Positions 11,781-25,186 of a DNA stretch of 64,000 nucleotides are shown one piece after another. Under the pieces are notes generated by a model. The model did not search any database. It was not told the origin of the DNA and saw only the letters and a program-made list of their open reading frames with translations. Within the stretch, counting starts at the first letter, position 1; the number at the start of each line of letters is the position of its first letter. The stretch is from Chamaea fasciata (taxonomy: Eukaryota > Chordata > Aves > Passeriformes > Sylviidae), in NCBI GenBank assembly GCA_029207755.1, contig JARCOQ010000005.1, forward strand, positions 51,425,563-51,489,562. Reading direction: 5' to 3'. A program made the translations under genes and the position numbers.

Positions 11781-14161
11781 ACTCACATCACTGATATTGG
11801 AGCAATCCATAAGTATTTCTTTTGGTTATCACTGACAAAGTACCAATACTGCCATTGTTCCCTTTTTAAAAGAGCAGAAACTGGAATACACAGAAATCAG
11901 CTGATATTTGCAAGGTGAGACAGATTGGGGTTTTCATGTTGCAGTGGCTGGATGAGGGAAGTCCACCTGTAATGTTGTTTGAAAGTTTTATCTATCAAGA
12001 AAAAGCATGAATTACAGGGAAATAAAAGCAATACCATCCTAGAGATAAAGCTATAGTGGGGTAAATAATTTCCACAAAAGCAGAAGTATTTCTTCATATT
12101 ATTCACCGCGTAACTCTGAAAACTGCCCAAAGTACAAAGAAATCTAAATGTCATGTCCATAGCTGAATAAATAGCTTGACTTGACTGAACCTGTGCTAAT
12201 TTTACAAAAAGCAGAAGATTTGCCCAGATCTTTGCACTTGCATATTTTTTTTTTCTCAGAATTAATTTGCAAACAGAATAGAAAGCTCCAGAAGTAAAAC
12301 ATGGTAGTGGATAATTTAAGCTGATAAACTGTGTGTTAGTTAATCTTTTCATTACTGTTTGTTAATTGCGGTAGGGCTGAGCAGCAAACAAATTAAATTT
12401 GCAGCTGAATTTGGAGGGGATGCAAACAGCAGTGAATGAAGAGAAATACAATCTCTGCTGGGGAGATGGCGAAATAAATTCTTGGCAGAAAATTACAAAA
12501 TGAAAGCCGAAGTGGAAATTAAAAACTTGTGTGTTGGAGAAATATTGATATTGAGCAGTGATATACAGAGGGGATAAGAAACTTAGAAAGGAGTAATACC
12601 TGATCAGACCCAGGAATGATCTAAAACTTTGGGAAAGCACAGTATTTAATAAATACAAACACCAGGGCATTTCATTGCAGAGCTAGAAGGGAATTTCTGC
12701 TTCTTGTAGCACAGCAGTAAAATTGGGAAAACTGCTTGGAAATTGGAAGGTATTGCCACACAAAAAGAAAATCAGGAAAGAGAAGCAAAAATGACTGAAA
12801 GTGTTGCGAAACTGACCTTTGAGGAAATTACCTTGAAGGTGCAAGTATTTGCCCTGAGCTGGCAGAAAGGGCATGACAGAAAACCCAAGGCAAAGATCTG
12901 GACAGTGTAAGCACTGGGGAAACGGAACATTCGCTTTAGGGTGGGGCAAAGGAGTGCAATCAGGAAAACTGGGATTAAGCTGAGGAAAGGGAAGTTAGGC
13001 CGATCATCAAAAGCAGTTTTCAAGCTCTGCAAGATGTTTGTAACAAACCCAAAGCCACACCAAAGAGGCCTGGGTTTCGTGTTTCCTTGCAGCATGGAAA
13101 CTCCATTTTAGTCTTTTCTTGAAATAGTTTGAAGATCCATTAACCTTTCAAGTCAACCTGGACCTACTTTGCCTCAACCAGGGCTGATTAATTGTTTTGT
13201 ATTAAATCAGGCAGTAGTTGCAGTTCCTCTTATTTTTGTCAGAGAGATGCTTTGAGGGCTTAAGTTGTCCAAAATTAAAGCTGAGAGCAGCCTTCCAGAT
13301 GAAACTCACTTCTTTCACCTCCCCACAATTCTGAGGGCTTAAAGCATGGCCTTGTAACAGATTGTCCTGATTGTTCTACTTAAATATGCCAGAGGTGTTT
13401 TGTTTAACTTGGTAGAAGAAGGAGAAAGGGCAGCACCTCTCAGATTATCCGAATTTTGTCCCTCTCCTGTTAGGCTATGAAAGAGCAGCCTCCTGGAGAC
13501 CCTGTGATGCTGGAAGGTCAGACATATTTTTACTTTTACATTGCCACTGGACAACTCTTTTTTTTTTAGTATTTAAAAAAAAAAAAAAAACCAACAAAAA
13601 AACCCAAAAAACAACCCACAGAAAAAAGAAGACGTTTTAAACCACTATTTGTTAGTTTTTCTGATATTACAAAACTCAAAGGAAAAACTACTTTCAGCTT
13701 TGACTTTCAATATATCCTTATATTGCAGGATTTTACATTGAAAGCAAAAGGATTTCTGGGGTTTCTTGTTTCAGAAGCTGAAAACATCTTCTGTTGCTTT
13801 TAACGTCTTCTGATTTCCTTTTTCTTTTGTGAAGTAAGGAAAACAGTGAAACCAAACAAGGAAACAGAATAAAGCAGGGACTGCCAATTCAAAAGTGTTA
13901 GAGTCTCATTATGAAAAATCTTGTATTCCGAAGGCTGACTCATGGGTACAGACAAGACTTGCACCGACAAGGAAAAATAAATACAGGGAATATAGGGAAT
14001 GCTAGTTAGAAATGAGGTGAGCTTTTGTTCGGGTAGAATTAAAATAGATCCTTAATTAAGCTGAGATATTTCTGTCATGAAATTTAAAAAAAAAGCATTT
14101 ATTTGTTTTTCTGCCAGCTCTGCTGTTACCCTTGAACACAGATGTTTGCACTGAGGGTATA
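11781..14161. other. Intron segment, no gene seen
   Basis: Contains a purine-rich stretch on the plus strand at about 12360-12960 and a T-run/A-run with A/C tail at 13558-13620. No gene recognised. Confidence 0.4.
13575..13620 (+). repeat. A-run with A/C-rich tail
   Basis: Sixteen A, then ccaacaaaaaaacccaaaa and acaaccca. Same architecture as the tracts at 2798, 34718 and 52446. Confidence 0.8.
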
Positions 14162-14350
14162 GGATCACTGAATCACAAAATCATTAAGGTTGGAAAAGAC
14201 CTTTCAGGAGCACTGAGTCTAACTTGTGACTGACAACCACCATGTCATCCAGCCCAGAGCACTGAGTGCCACATCCCATCATTCCTTGGGCACCTCCAGG
14301 CCTGGGGACACCAAACCTCCCTGGAAGGCAGCCCCTTCCAGTGTTTAGAT
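14162..14350 (-). mobile_element. CR1 LINE fragment
   Basis: Starts ggatcactgaatcacaaaat, then ggttggaaaagacctttcag, the pattern of the CR1 3' end in reverse. It continues with catgtcatccagcccagagc, ccttgggcacctccaggcct and ggcagccccttccagtgttt. The right boundary is unclear. Confidence 0.87.
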
Positions 14351-16289
14351 GGTTTAGAAGGAACAACATTGCTGCTCTGGAGTTTGTCCCAAGCTCTGAG
14401 CCTTGACAGGGAAGAGCCGCTTCATTTCACCCAAAACTGCACCTGTGTTTGCTTTTCCAAAGCCGGTGACTCCGGGTTTCCCTGAATCCATGCAGAAATA
14501 CATCCACGGCCACTCTGTGAATCAAAGGCTGCTCTCTGAATTGCCTGTCTCTATTCCTCAAAGGTTCACAACCCCCCTGATAAAAAAACCAGTCCTGTTA
14601 GGCTCGCAGGTGCAATGTATCTGATGCAGCGTTCTTAAGAAAAGGACCCCAGGCCTGATCCAAATATTTTGAAACCACCACAGGAACTCAGTGAAATCAG
14701 CATTAATTGGACAAAGATTTGTACACTAAGGGAGGCAGGGCATGACAATGTTACCAAATACAGCAGCTGATGCTTGAACCTTATTTTAACATACACACAA
14801 CATGCAACTGAATTGTTTCCATCAGAACTGTGGTGAGAAATTAGCATTGCTGTGCAAAATTAATACCTTTTCCATGCCCTTAGCACAGGTGCAGTAGCTC
14901 ACTCACAGCCAGCTTAAAATGATGTTTTTAAATTCATTCTCAAAGAAAAAGGAGTCTTGTATTTCTGATAAAACAGGAAGGTTTTGGTGGGGGAAAAGGT
15001 CACAAGTTTGCTTCTTTGCAAAAGATGTCAGCCTTTTAAAAGAGTTTTGCACAGAAAGACCTCTTCTGTTCTGACCAGTTAAATCTGCTGGTAAATAGGA
15101 GACATCACCTCTACCAACAACTTCTCTCAGCTCTCCTAGAGCTGCTCTGAGGTGCAAAGTGAGGTCCTTGAGCCCTTTTAGTGGAGAAGAGCTCACAAAT
15201 ACAGTGTGTGCCTATGACAGGCTTGTGTTTTTTCCCATTGCATGTGAATCTTTCAAAAAAGCCATTGCCATTCAGAGCAAAAAAGTCATCCTGCTAATTT
15301 GCATTAGTTTATAGCAAATTGTTTACACATAGGCCTGTCCTGAGAGTAAGGACTGTTCTGGCAAATCCAGCTCCTCTGCATTTTTCTTCTGGTAGAAATC
15401 TGCCTGAAGAGGAGCTTTGCTTGGGAGTCCCCCAGTTCACCGGTGTGCATGTGGATGAAATTTCCTGCACTCAATTCTTCTCGAGATGTGGAAGTGTTCC
15501 AGTTTTAACTCTCAGTTCACACTTCGCCATGAGTTTGACTGTATTTGGGGATTCATGTTCAAGGGTGGCGAGAGTATTCTGGTCCCAGTCTAGCAGAATA
15601 TCTGACTTTTGAGTTTGTGAGTCGCCCCACTGCAGTGCTGACTGCTCACACATTCAGCTCATGGTTGAATGCTCTGCTAATTTCCATCCAAAATGTCCAA
15701 TAATTTGCAAAATAGGATGTCTAGAAGCCTTTCCAAAGTCAAGGCATGATTTCTGTGTTCTCCCACTGTACTAATGCAAGCTCTGCACCTCTGCCAGGGC
15801 CAAAACTCATCTGAAAATGGCCTTGGTTTTTGGAAACCATGGTGATTTCTCTTATCTTTCAATCCAGATGCCATTTTGCTGTTGATACACAATGCATTCC
15901 CTGCTCCCCCTTGCCAAAAATCCTTGAAAGGGGAATTTTAGAGCTGGGAGTATTTTTACACATGCTGTTCCTCACCAAGCATATGATCTCCAGATATTTG
16001 ACAGAAAAGCCAAGTCTTATACTGGGTATGTGAAGGAGGCAAATGAGATGTGCCACAGCTGACCTCACCTCTCCTTACAGTCAGGAACTTGAATGGCTTT
16101 TTATAAATCCCTTCTTACTGAAGAAATTCTGGTTGTGAAAAGAATTATAGAAGGGCAGGATTGAAGTAATTCTCAGGGTATGAGAACCAGGAATGGAAAG
16201 AGTAATGTTTTAGCAGACTTTTGGTCGCCTCTTTTCAGATGCACACTTTATACATTTCACAAAAGGATCCTACTCAGAGGATCAAAATT
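14351..16289. other. Intron segment, no gene seen
   Basis: Unique-looking sequence of average composition. No repeat or coding signal that I can support. Confidence 0.35.
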
Positions 16290-16370
16290 CACAGAATCAG
16301 GGTCATGGAATGCTTTGGGTTGGAAAGGACCTCAAGGATCATCTAGTCCCAGCCTCTCTGCTAACAGAGG
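16290..16370 (-). mobile_element. Short CR1 3' fragment
   Basis: cacagaatcagggtcatgga, then gctttgggttggaaaggacc and tcaaggatcatctagtccca: about 80 bases of the CR1 3' tip in reverse orientation. Confidence 0.85.
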
Positions 16371-16390
16371 GTAAGAAAGGGCTGCTGCTG

Positions 16391-16470
16391 TTTTACAGTT
16401 TGGAAAGTGAAACCCAGACAGGTTGTGTGACTTTTCCTAAGTTAGGCAAGTCAAAGCTCACATGGGAAGA
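16391..16470 (-). mobile_element. MIR-like SINE remnant
   Basis: ttttacagtttggaaagtga, then cagacaggttgtgtgacttt, matches the reverse-oriented MIR pattern (ttttacagatgaggaaactg, then gagaggttaagtgacttgcc) with many changes. Ancient; matched from memory only. Confidence 0.45.
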
Positions 16471-16479
16471 AAATGGGAG

Positions 16480-19400
16480 AGTGGGCCTTCAGACCTTTCT
16501 CTCATGGTGTCTGGGCTGGTCTAGGTTAGTTCTACACACTGGATTTGCCTTTTCCTTCAGCTTCTTTCCCGGACTCTGCTGGCCTTATCCAAAGCTGGCC
16601 AAAATCAGAAGTAATTCCATGCCATATTTCTTTCTGCTGAAGTGGTAAAAGAGGGAAATAGTCCTAACTCGAGTGAAGTCAGAAGTAACTGGGAAGCAAG
16701 CAGAGGGAAGAAAAAGGATGTGGAAAGCATCGCCAAAGGTGTCCATGGCTGGCTCATGCACAACATCTCAGGTGCCTTGAGGAATTAAGAATAACTTGGA
16801 ATGAGCTTTAAGAAAGGATCAGGCCAATGTAAATCGGCTGTAACAGTTCAGTAGTTTTCCCCAGGAACTGACAAAACAATCAAGGGAAGATTTTTTAATT
16901 CTGCACATAGGAGAAGCCTGGTCCTAGACTTCAATTTGCACAGTAGAAATCCCTGATTAAAAAGGAGCCAAACACTGTTGTGCTTCAGGAAGTAGGAGAA
17001 TTAGGGATGCTTACTTTGGATGATGGTGTAACTTTACAGCCTATATGAGGGGAGATGCACAGCTGCATCTCCCCAGGAGCAGGGAACTGAATATATTGTG
17101 AGTCAGTCACAGTTCCTCCCTATCTTCCCTCCACCACCACTTGCACTCCCTTTGCTCTGCTGCAAAAGTCAATTACTTCATCCTCATTTTTTTCTTTCCC
17201 CTTTTTTTTCTTTTTTTTTTTTTTTTTTCATGGAGCAGTTTACTCTCCCATGGTCCCAGCCAGCTCTTTTGGCGAGCAAGGAAGCAGAGTGGGGTGAAGC
17301 TTGGGCTCTCTGCACTTCTGTCATCTCAGCATCCCCTCTCCACCCACTTCCTCTCAGCAGGGAGTATTGGGTGAGCAGTCCCTGCTCCTCTGGCTGCAGG
17401 AGGAGTTGTTCTGAGCAAGCTGAGCTTGAATAGCCATGGGAGCAAAGCTGGGGAAGGGGGGGGGGAGGGGGACAATCCTCCCTGCCTTTTATATTCCTGA
17501 CTAGGTACCAGCACTGGCAGTGTATGGTGAGTAGCAAGTGCCTCCTGTGCAAATTCTGAGGTGTTCAAATGCAATAGAATATTCCTAATGCTGGAAAACT
17601 GGGGAGCATATTCCCTGAGACCTGTGAAGGATCTTCCTAACCTGCTTGCAGTCTCTTACCAGAAAATATGGAAAGGAGCCCACTGCAAAAACAAAACAAA
17701 GCAATCACATCCTTAGGAACTTTGGGGAGGCAAACATATGGGGGAACATTTAGCAAAAGGTCAGAGGTCAGTCAATATCTTGGGATAACTGCATATGAAG
17801 GGGATAAAAAGTTCTCAGGCCTTTTTGACAGTGAGAACACAAAAAGCTTTGCTGAGCTACATGCAGGAGTAAAGGGCTCTTTCAATGGAAAGCAGATTTT
17901 CCTGTGCCTGGAACTGATGGGAAGCCTACACATATTCAGGAGATATCTCCTGTGCTATCCCAAGAAAAGACAAAACCACACAGAAGCCTCTTTTCTGTCT
18001 TGTGCTCCCACCATCCCAGCCTAAACCAACATCTCTGGGCTGAGAGCACCTCAAGCCTCAGAAATTTCTTCCTTGACAGTGTCATGAAGGCCTCTTTCTT
18101 GTCAGCATTTACATGAGGACACAGTTTGGGATGTCAGACCTCCAGCAGGGCTTTGATTGAGATATAGGGGAATGGAAATCAGAGGAGAACCTGGCAGGCC
18201 AAGCCTGGGGGATTCAGACTGTCTGGACCATGGAACTTGAGGGCATGTGCAGAAATTTGGTTTACAAGCAAAATACTTTGCTAGAGTTTTGCAGCAAAGA
18301 TAAGACACATATTTTTAGACCGCTAGAAATTAGAGGAAAATTGAAAAGGACATTAATTCCCATTTAAAATTATTAAATGGTATTATGCTTGGAGACAGTT
18401 GTGTATATGCAGCTCTTAAGAATTAAAGCTTGAGGCCAAACTCTGCTTTTGGTCACGCAGAAAGCAGGCGACTGCAGACTGAGTTGCATGAAACTGAGGT
18501 CATAATCTGGCATAAAGTCTGAGCTGGCTTGGTTTTCTCTTCAGCTAATGTCAGTACTGGTAAGCTGTTATGAGGAAATCCAATAGGGAGTGGATCAGGT
18601 GTTAATGCTCACAATCAGCATGATTCCAAATAAACTGGAGGAATTTAAGAAACAATGCTGTGTCTTCTGCTTAAAAGTTGCTTGCATAGCCTTAAAATAC
18701 TCTGTAGACTTAAAATAACTCTGCAGACTTGTGTGGTGCTGCTTCAGATTTACCTGGATGAAGAACGTGTGACTGTTTTTGGAAGATCTTTCCATGGCAG
18801 GTCTCTAACAATATTGAAAAATGGAATATACAAATATCTGAACAACAAGCTGGTAAAACAAAATTATCTTGTCCTCTTTTCTGTGCCCTATCACCAAGTT
18901 GAAGCTAAGATCAGCAGTTCATCAAATTCTTTCCTTTTCCTTAAATTTGGGAATAATATTGAGCTTAGACTGTGGAGCTGGTTGTTCTGGTTTACAGCTA
19001 TGTGGAAGAAAAAAACAGCATTACTGCAAGAAAGGAGACTAGTTTGTCTACATTCAAGCAGAAGAAATGCCTTTAATGCAGGTATCACTCCACAAAAATC
19101 TATTGTAACTTCATTGCCTTCCTCCTAACCTGCAATTTTTGGCAGTGAAAACAGAGTTTTATACACAAAGATAATAAATGATTTCTCAAATTTGTTTCTA
19201 GCTGAAGAGAAATTTTCATACTACAGTAAAGTCTCAGGTTCAAGATTTGAAACTGGAGTTCTGGATTAGTGCTCAATATTTTCCTTCAGGAGACAGAATC
19301 TGAGATACCTAGCAGGGAGGCTGAGTAACAACTTGTTTGGTACCGAAAAGTCTTCACTAATAAAACTCCTTGTATAAGCAGAAGAGAATACAATAAAAAT

Positions 19401-20707
19401 GGAGTTCTTTAAACCATTACTGTTGAACCTAAAGAACATAGCCCTTAAAATGTTAGTAGATCTTGTCCTTTGTGTTCTGGGAAGGCAAAATTGCAGCCCA
19501 GTGAAAATGAAACAAACCAAACCCCACAAACAGCATCATTAAGAAGGTGGAAAGAAGAATAAATAATGCTTATCTTTCGAAGCACAGGCAGTGGTTGACT
19601 CCCCTAAACAAATACACAAATAAATTGGAATTGTATTCCTTTTGAAGCTTCCATGGTTGTAAATTTCCTTATGGAGTGCCCTGTCATTTTCTTTCCTGAA
19701 AACATTCGTGCTCCCTGCTTTAGTTGTAACATGTTCCATATGTCACATCGCCTTTGTACGAAACAGTTCAGACTCAGCTCTCCTTTCATCCCCCTGACCT
19801 AATTTTAAGATCTAACTGCTGGGGAGGATTAATCTGGATCGGTTTGACCAGACCCTCCTATTTTATAAATGCCATTTAACACACCACAACTTTTTCCCCC
19901 CTTTTCCATAACAATAAGCCCAACCAAGTTGTTCTTTGTTATGTGTTGCTCTTATAAACTCCCTTAAATTCAACCTCTAATTGAACAGTGCTTTCTGACT
20001 CAGTTCATTATTGTACTGCTTGCTTTCATTCAAGTGAATTTTTAAAGTAATTCAACGCAGAAGCTTAATTATCTTCTTGTTTTCCTGGTTGGTATTCCCT
20101 GGAGTAAATGCCAAGGAGGATTTGTTTTTGCTGGTTTTTTTATGCTTTGCATACAACATAAACTTTTTGCTGCTCAAACACTTATTTTGATCTTATTTCT
20201 TGGAATAAATTGCATTTAGCTTCTTCACAAGCACTTTTTTTCCTTTATGCCTTCCCATCAGTCTTCTCTGTATGAAATGTATGTGCTTAAATATGGCCCA
20301 GATTGTTCAGCTCTTGGTGTTCCCTGTGCCTCACCTCTTTCTCTAACACTGGTTTAGACCAGAAGAAACTCCACTGCAGCTGATAAAGTGAAACTTGTGC
20401 AAACTAAGCACAAGTGACAAAAGAAGGGCCCCCTCTCTTTCTGATTCTGTTCTATCAATATTCACATTCTTCAAATATTCCAAACCATAACCCTGATGCA
20501 ATGTCTTTTCAGTGGGTTAATCTGCTTGCTATCAGTTCAGATTCTGTTTGTTCTCATTGTGGGGAGAAAAAAAAAAAATCAACCCATTTTAAAAAAGGAT
20601 CAGATAGAAAAGTTGCACCAGCTCAACCATGAAATTTTAACTGAGCCTGGATCAAATAGGCACTGGTGTAAAGCAGAATCAGGGACTGCAATATTAGGAA
20701 AAAAAAA
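16480..20707. other. Intron segment, no gene seen
   Basis: Contains an interrupted T tract at 17202-17229 and a G-run at about 17455-17470. The block at 19800-20260 is AT-rich with homeodomain-like TAATTA/TTAAT motifs and looks like a candidate conserved element. Remnants of an old sauropsid repeat (gaaactccactgcagc) lie near 20345-20400. Confidence 0.4.
17202..17229. repeat. T-rich tract
   Basis: Interrupted run of about 28 bases, nearly all T. Confidence 0.85.
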
Positions 20708-20914
20708 TTCTCCACAGAAAGGAATGAAAAACATTGGAACAGATTACTCGGGGAAGTAGTAGAGTCACCATCCCTGAAAGTGTTCAAAATACATGTGGAT
20801 ATGACACTTGAGGACACAGTTTAGTAGTGACCATGGAGGTTCTGGGTTACCAGTTGGATTTGGTGATCTCAGAGGCCTTTTCCAACCTTATCAACTCTAT
20901 GATTCTGTGATTCC
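20708..20914 (+). mobile_element. CR1 LINE 3' end with terminal octamers
   Basis: ttggaacagattactcgggg, catccctgaaagtgttcaaa, gttggatttggtgatctcag and aggccttttccaacctta, ending ctctatgattctgtgattcc. It shows the CR1 3' tandem octamer clearly. 5'-truncated. Confidence 0.92.
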
Positions 20915-21445
20915 ATGCTTCCTCTTGCCACTGACACAGCCACATGGGCAGGAGACTCTCTGAATCTGTCAGGGATGGATCTTCACTCCTTCAATATCCC
21001 TGTTCGTGGAAGGCAGCTCCATCTACCTATAAATGTTTGAGCCTCTGGTTGTTTCCAGGTGGACTCAATCTGACAAACACACTGTAGGCCCAGGCAAGAT
21101 CTACACTAGTGTTTTTAATTTTGTTTTTTAAATAAAGATCTCTGTAAGACAGAGGTTTACCTGTTCAGAATGGATACAGATGTGCTGCTGCAAAGTCCTT
21201 GTGTTGTACAGCTTATGCTTGGGAAAGGGCATGGCTCTGGTGGTGGTGAAATCCCTTTTTTTTTTTTTCTTTGTTATGTCCTGTCATCCCATTAGAGCTT
21301 TTTTTGGCAGAGGCAACTGCCTGAATTGTGGCTCTAGACAACCCCTTTTGTTCTCTTCAGCTTCAGGAAACTTGAGATTTGTTATTTTTAGAGTATTTAC
21401 TGTCATGATGTTCTCACCAGGCTGAACAGTGCTCCAGTGATTCCT

Positions 21446-21532
21446 GTTTTGCAGGTGAGAATCTTTCTGCCAAAGAGAGAAGCTGACCTGCCTGAGGTGC
21501 GTAGGAGGCCCGTGGTGTGACAGAGCTGGTCT
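21446..21532 (-). mobile_element. MIR-like SINE remnant
   Basis: ttttgcaggtgagaatcttt, gccaaagagagaagctgacc, tgcctgaggtgc and gtgtgacagagctgg follow, with substitutions, the reverse MIR order (ttttgcagatgaggaaactg, cagagagg, gtgacttgcccaaggtc, ggcagagctgg). Confidence 0.5.
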
Positions 21533-24500
21533 ACAAGAAGCCAGAGTAAGCAGAGGCCAGAGAAGCTTCTGGGTTTGGACCTGCTGGTTCTTGCAGCAGC
21601 ACTCTTTCTTGAGTAGTACCAAAAATGAATTTTGTTCTGTGTTGTGACTCGTGGTTAGATTCCTCTGTTTCCTAAAAAATCAAACTGCAACCGAAACTCC
21701 TGCAGCAGTTCAGAGATGCCTAAATTTTTATGCTGCATGGATTGCCTGATACAGATGGCTGCAAGATTCTCTCTTTTGGCTGGACTTCCCTCAGGAGGAA
21801 TAGCACTTCCATCCTTTCTCTCTGGCCATCTGGTGAAAGTTAAACACCTTGAGATCCTCTCTCAGCAGTGGCCAAGTTAAAAGTTAATTAGGAGGGACTT
21901 TGAGAAAGACACACAGGCTGTATCACCACATCAGACTCACATATTACAGAAATTGCTAGGAAATGGGTGAGATAGGCTACCGTGACATGAAGAAACACTT
22001 CTGGATTTTGCCCCATTATCTTTGTTGGAGCCTCTTGGCCTGTGCAGCACACAACAAGTGCTTCATTCCCTCTGCCACAGCCTCAGTTTCCCCCGGTGTC
22101 TCCTCTACCAAGAGCAACTATACAAAAATGTTCCTTTCCTCTCTGCCATCTCTGCACAACAGCTGACAGAACAAAGAAGAGCTGCAAAACATAGTCCCCC
22201 CACTTCACATGTTGTTAAGCAGGTACTTTCTTACCCCAGAGAAGTCCCTGAACACTTTAGCTCAGGTGGGCAAAGCAAATTGAACCAAACTCTCACAAAG
22301 CAATTGAGGTTTACATCTCTACTACAGTTTTTTTGCTTAGAGCCCTGCCAAGTTGAGGCGGTGTTATTTGAAGTGTACAGAAGAAATTGGTGTTACTTGT
22401 ACTCGAATTTTTCTGCTTGCAATGAGTTGTAAAATGCTATAAATCACTGGAGCTTGTCTCAGATACAAAGAACCTAATTGGGATCTGAACCACTAATTAA
22501 AATTGAGAAGAGGCACTCAAAAGCCAAGGGAGTCTCAAAGAGATAAAAGTCATGAATCTGGCATGAAAAAACAGGAGTCAATGTCAAAAAATTTACAAGT
22601 TGACCATCTGAAAATATTTTGGGTTAAGTTGAACAGATCAAAACCAGCTTATTTTACTTGAACTTTAAAACAGATAAACAAACAAAAATATGTTTAGAAG
22701 TACAATTTTTTTAATTGGTTGAAATGAACAGGCCTTCCTTCCACATGGTTTGAATTTAATTGATTTGATTTTTCTGATTCAAATCTTTTTCAGGAATTTG
22801 GGAAGACTGGGATGTATGGTGTATTTATTACAAGGTGAAAATCTCATGTAATTTCTCTAGGAAGCCTATGACTTGAAGCATAATATCATTACAGTGGAAT
22901 CATAAGATCTAACAATACTATCCACAAGATCTGAGGAACAAGGATTTAAAGGCCTCGAAAGTCCATTTTCTCTGATGATCCAAGCATCTAAATTTTGTCT
23001 AGAAGGCCAGATCTTCTGTAGTTTAGCAGCACTGAGTCATCCCACTGGCTTGTATCACTGTGAGGATCTGGCCCTGACCTGAAAATACTCCAATGCTTTG
23101 TGAAATGATCTCATTCAGTGAAAAAACAATGAACCTTGATTTTCAGCATGTGTTACACAGGAGCTGGGTTTTGGTTTGATGCCAGTACACTTTTTCACCA
23201 GTTCTGAGATTGGCAACTTAATTTCTTCTTGAGAAATTTATTTAAAAAATATCTCTTCTCTTCCCTCCTACCCATCTTTGCTCTTCTCTCAGCTGTCATC
23301 ACTGTTTACAGTTTGAGTAAGTGAAAATATATATTTACAAGTACAGCTTACTGGAGTGTTTGCTGGTATAGACTGCCTGAGGGCATATCTGGGAATTGAG
23401 CTCCCATCTCCATCCAGAAATACACCCACTTCTCTTATCAGCCATGCCCCTTCCTGGCCCTGTTTTCTTAAGCTGGGTGTTCAACCTTTTCTCTTAGATT
23501 CTGAGCTTTTGTTTTGGAGGGAGGCTGGTGCCTTGCCTCCTGGCAGGACATGACTGCTGTCAGATCTCGAGCACCAAGTGATGCTCCCATGTCTCCCTGG
23601 CAGGGAAGGCCAACCCTCCTGCTCTTCCCAAGCATCTCCTGCTTGGACAACCTGCAGGCTGGATTAGCTGAGGTCACAGAGAAGTATTGTGTGCCTGCCC
23701 CGCAGCTGACTGGCTTCACCTCGTGCGGCCATGTGTGAAAGCAGACTTGGGAGAAGGTTTTGTTTTCAGCTGCAGCCTCATGCCGTGGCCCTTCTCCCGG
23801 CTGGACACGTGCCCACTGGACAATCCCACAGCATCCTGGTTGCCTGCCAGCCCCAGATGCCAGAAGCATGTCCCCAATTCCTCTCCCCTTAGGCGAGGAA
23901 TTCTGCGGGGTCTTGTTTGCTACAACACGGAACAGTTGTGTCTCACACAGCTTGGGGGCAATGAGGCCAGATCCTGACCAAGGCTTCCAGATGTTATTGC
24001 AATAGCAATTAAAAATATATCATAACTAAGTGAATGATGTACAATACATTTAAAATTGTGCTTCTCAAACAGGTTTATAAAAATGTTACCAACACCCGTG
24101 GTCTTATCAGAACCAGGCTTCAGCATCATGCAGATTGTGTTTGTGGCATTCCAAGTGCTCAGGACTTAGAGTCCTGCTGAGACCAAGGAAAAGCTGATGG
24201 TTCTTGGTAATTTTGCAGGATTTCTCCTCAGAGGTCAGCTAGTCAGAAAGGAGTGTCCAGTGGTTAAGTCACTAACCTGTGTTCAGTTCCTAACTCCCCT
24301 GGGAATTGCCTTCATAAGTTTGGGAAAGACATTAAGGACTTGTTTATGCTGCTAAAATTAACTTAACTTTTTTTTTTATTTGTCCTGCAGCATTACTGAT
24401 GAACACGTAGCTGCTACATGGTGCACCAGTAAAGACTAAACATGTTCATTTTAGTCTGAGGTGTGTTTGTTGAAGTTGATTCAGTAGCACAGTTGAAAGA

Positions 24501-24570
24501 TGTTTGTTTTGCAATTAGAATGCATTTAGTGGTTCTGAGGTAAAAGAAGAACACGGCTTTTTAAAGCTGT

Positions 24571-24650
24571 TTTTCTACCTGTGAAATGGGAATGAAAGTA
24601 ATTAATCCCAATGATGTTACTGAGATACTGTGATTACTGTAAAAACTGAG
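24571..24650 (+). mobile_element. MIR-like SINE remnant
   Basis: ttttctacctgtgaaatggg, aatgaaagtaattaat and gttactgagatactg resemble the forward MIR segment tttccccatctgtaaaatgg, aataat, ttgtgaggatt. Short and diverged. Confidence 0.35.
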
Positions 24651-25047
24651 ATGTTATATTTGTGGTGGGAGCTGCTGTGGGAGATGCAGATAACTCTGTA
24701 CCCAAGGTTCCTTGGATTTATTCAAGTATGGGCAAAAATATATTTAGATATTTGTCTCAACTGCACATTTCACTCATCTGTGTCACAACAACTAAAAATA
24801 AAAACTAGGGAAAACTAGGTTTTTGCTGGCCATTATTTCCCCAGCTTGGAGAATATCTGTAATGAAGGTTTTTATGAACATAGCTGCAGGTGATGCTGCC
24901 AGACACAGACCTGGGAGACTCATGATTGATGCAGACAGTGATCAAGTGGTCTGTGGGTAGCTTGAACAGTGCTTGAGAAAGGTGTGCACCCACTCAGCCC
25001 TCACCTCCAGGAGGATAATGACAGTGTGTTTTGCTGATGTTTTAGTA

Positions 25048-25186
25048 GATCATAGGATCACAGAACCACAGAACTGCCTGGGTTGGAAGGCACCTTAAAG
25101 TTCATCTCATTCCAATCCTCTGCCATGGGCAGAGACACCTTCCACTTTTCCAGGTTGTTCAGAGCCCCCTCCAACCTGGCTTTCAC
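25048..25186 (-). mobile_element. CR1 LINE fragment
   Basis: gatcataggatcacagaacc, gcctgggttggaaggcacct, catgggcagagacaccttcc and agccccctccaacctggctt: about 140 bases of the CR1 3' end in reverse. Confidence 0.92.

Larger units (their letters stand above)
20915..25047. other. Intron segment, no gene seen
   Basis: Apart from two MIR-like remnants listed separately, unique-looking sequence. The GC-richer part at 23350-23970 carries ORFs on both strands, but none has a recognisable domain. Confidence 0.35.

Noticed and set aside
18655..19128. 157-codon plus-strand ORF
   Set aside because: Low-information protein rich in Leu/Lys/Ser with no domain; likely chance.
24258..24340. Second MIR-like word (ccagtggttaagtcactaac) upstream of the 24571 remnant
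   Set aside because: The two parts are over 300 bases apart, longer than a MIR, and the match is too short to support alone.
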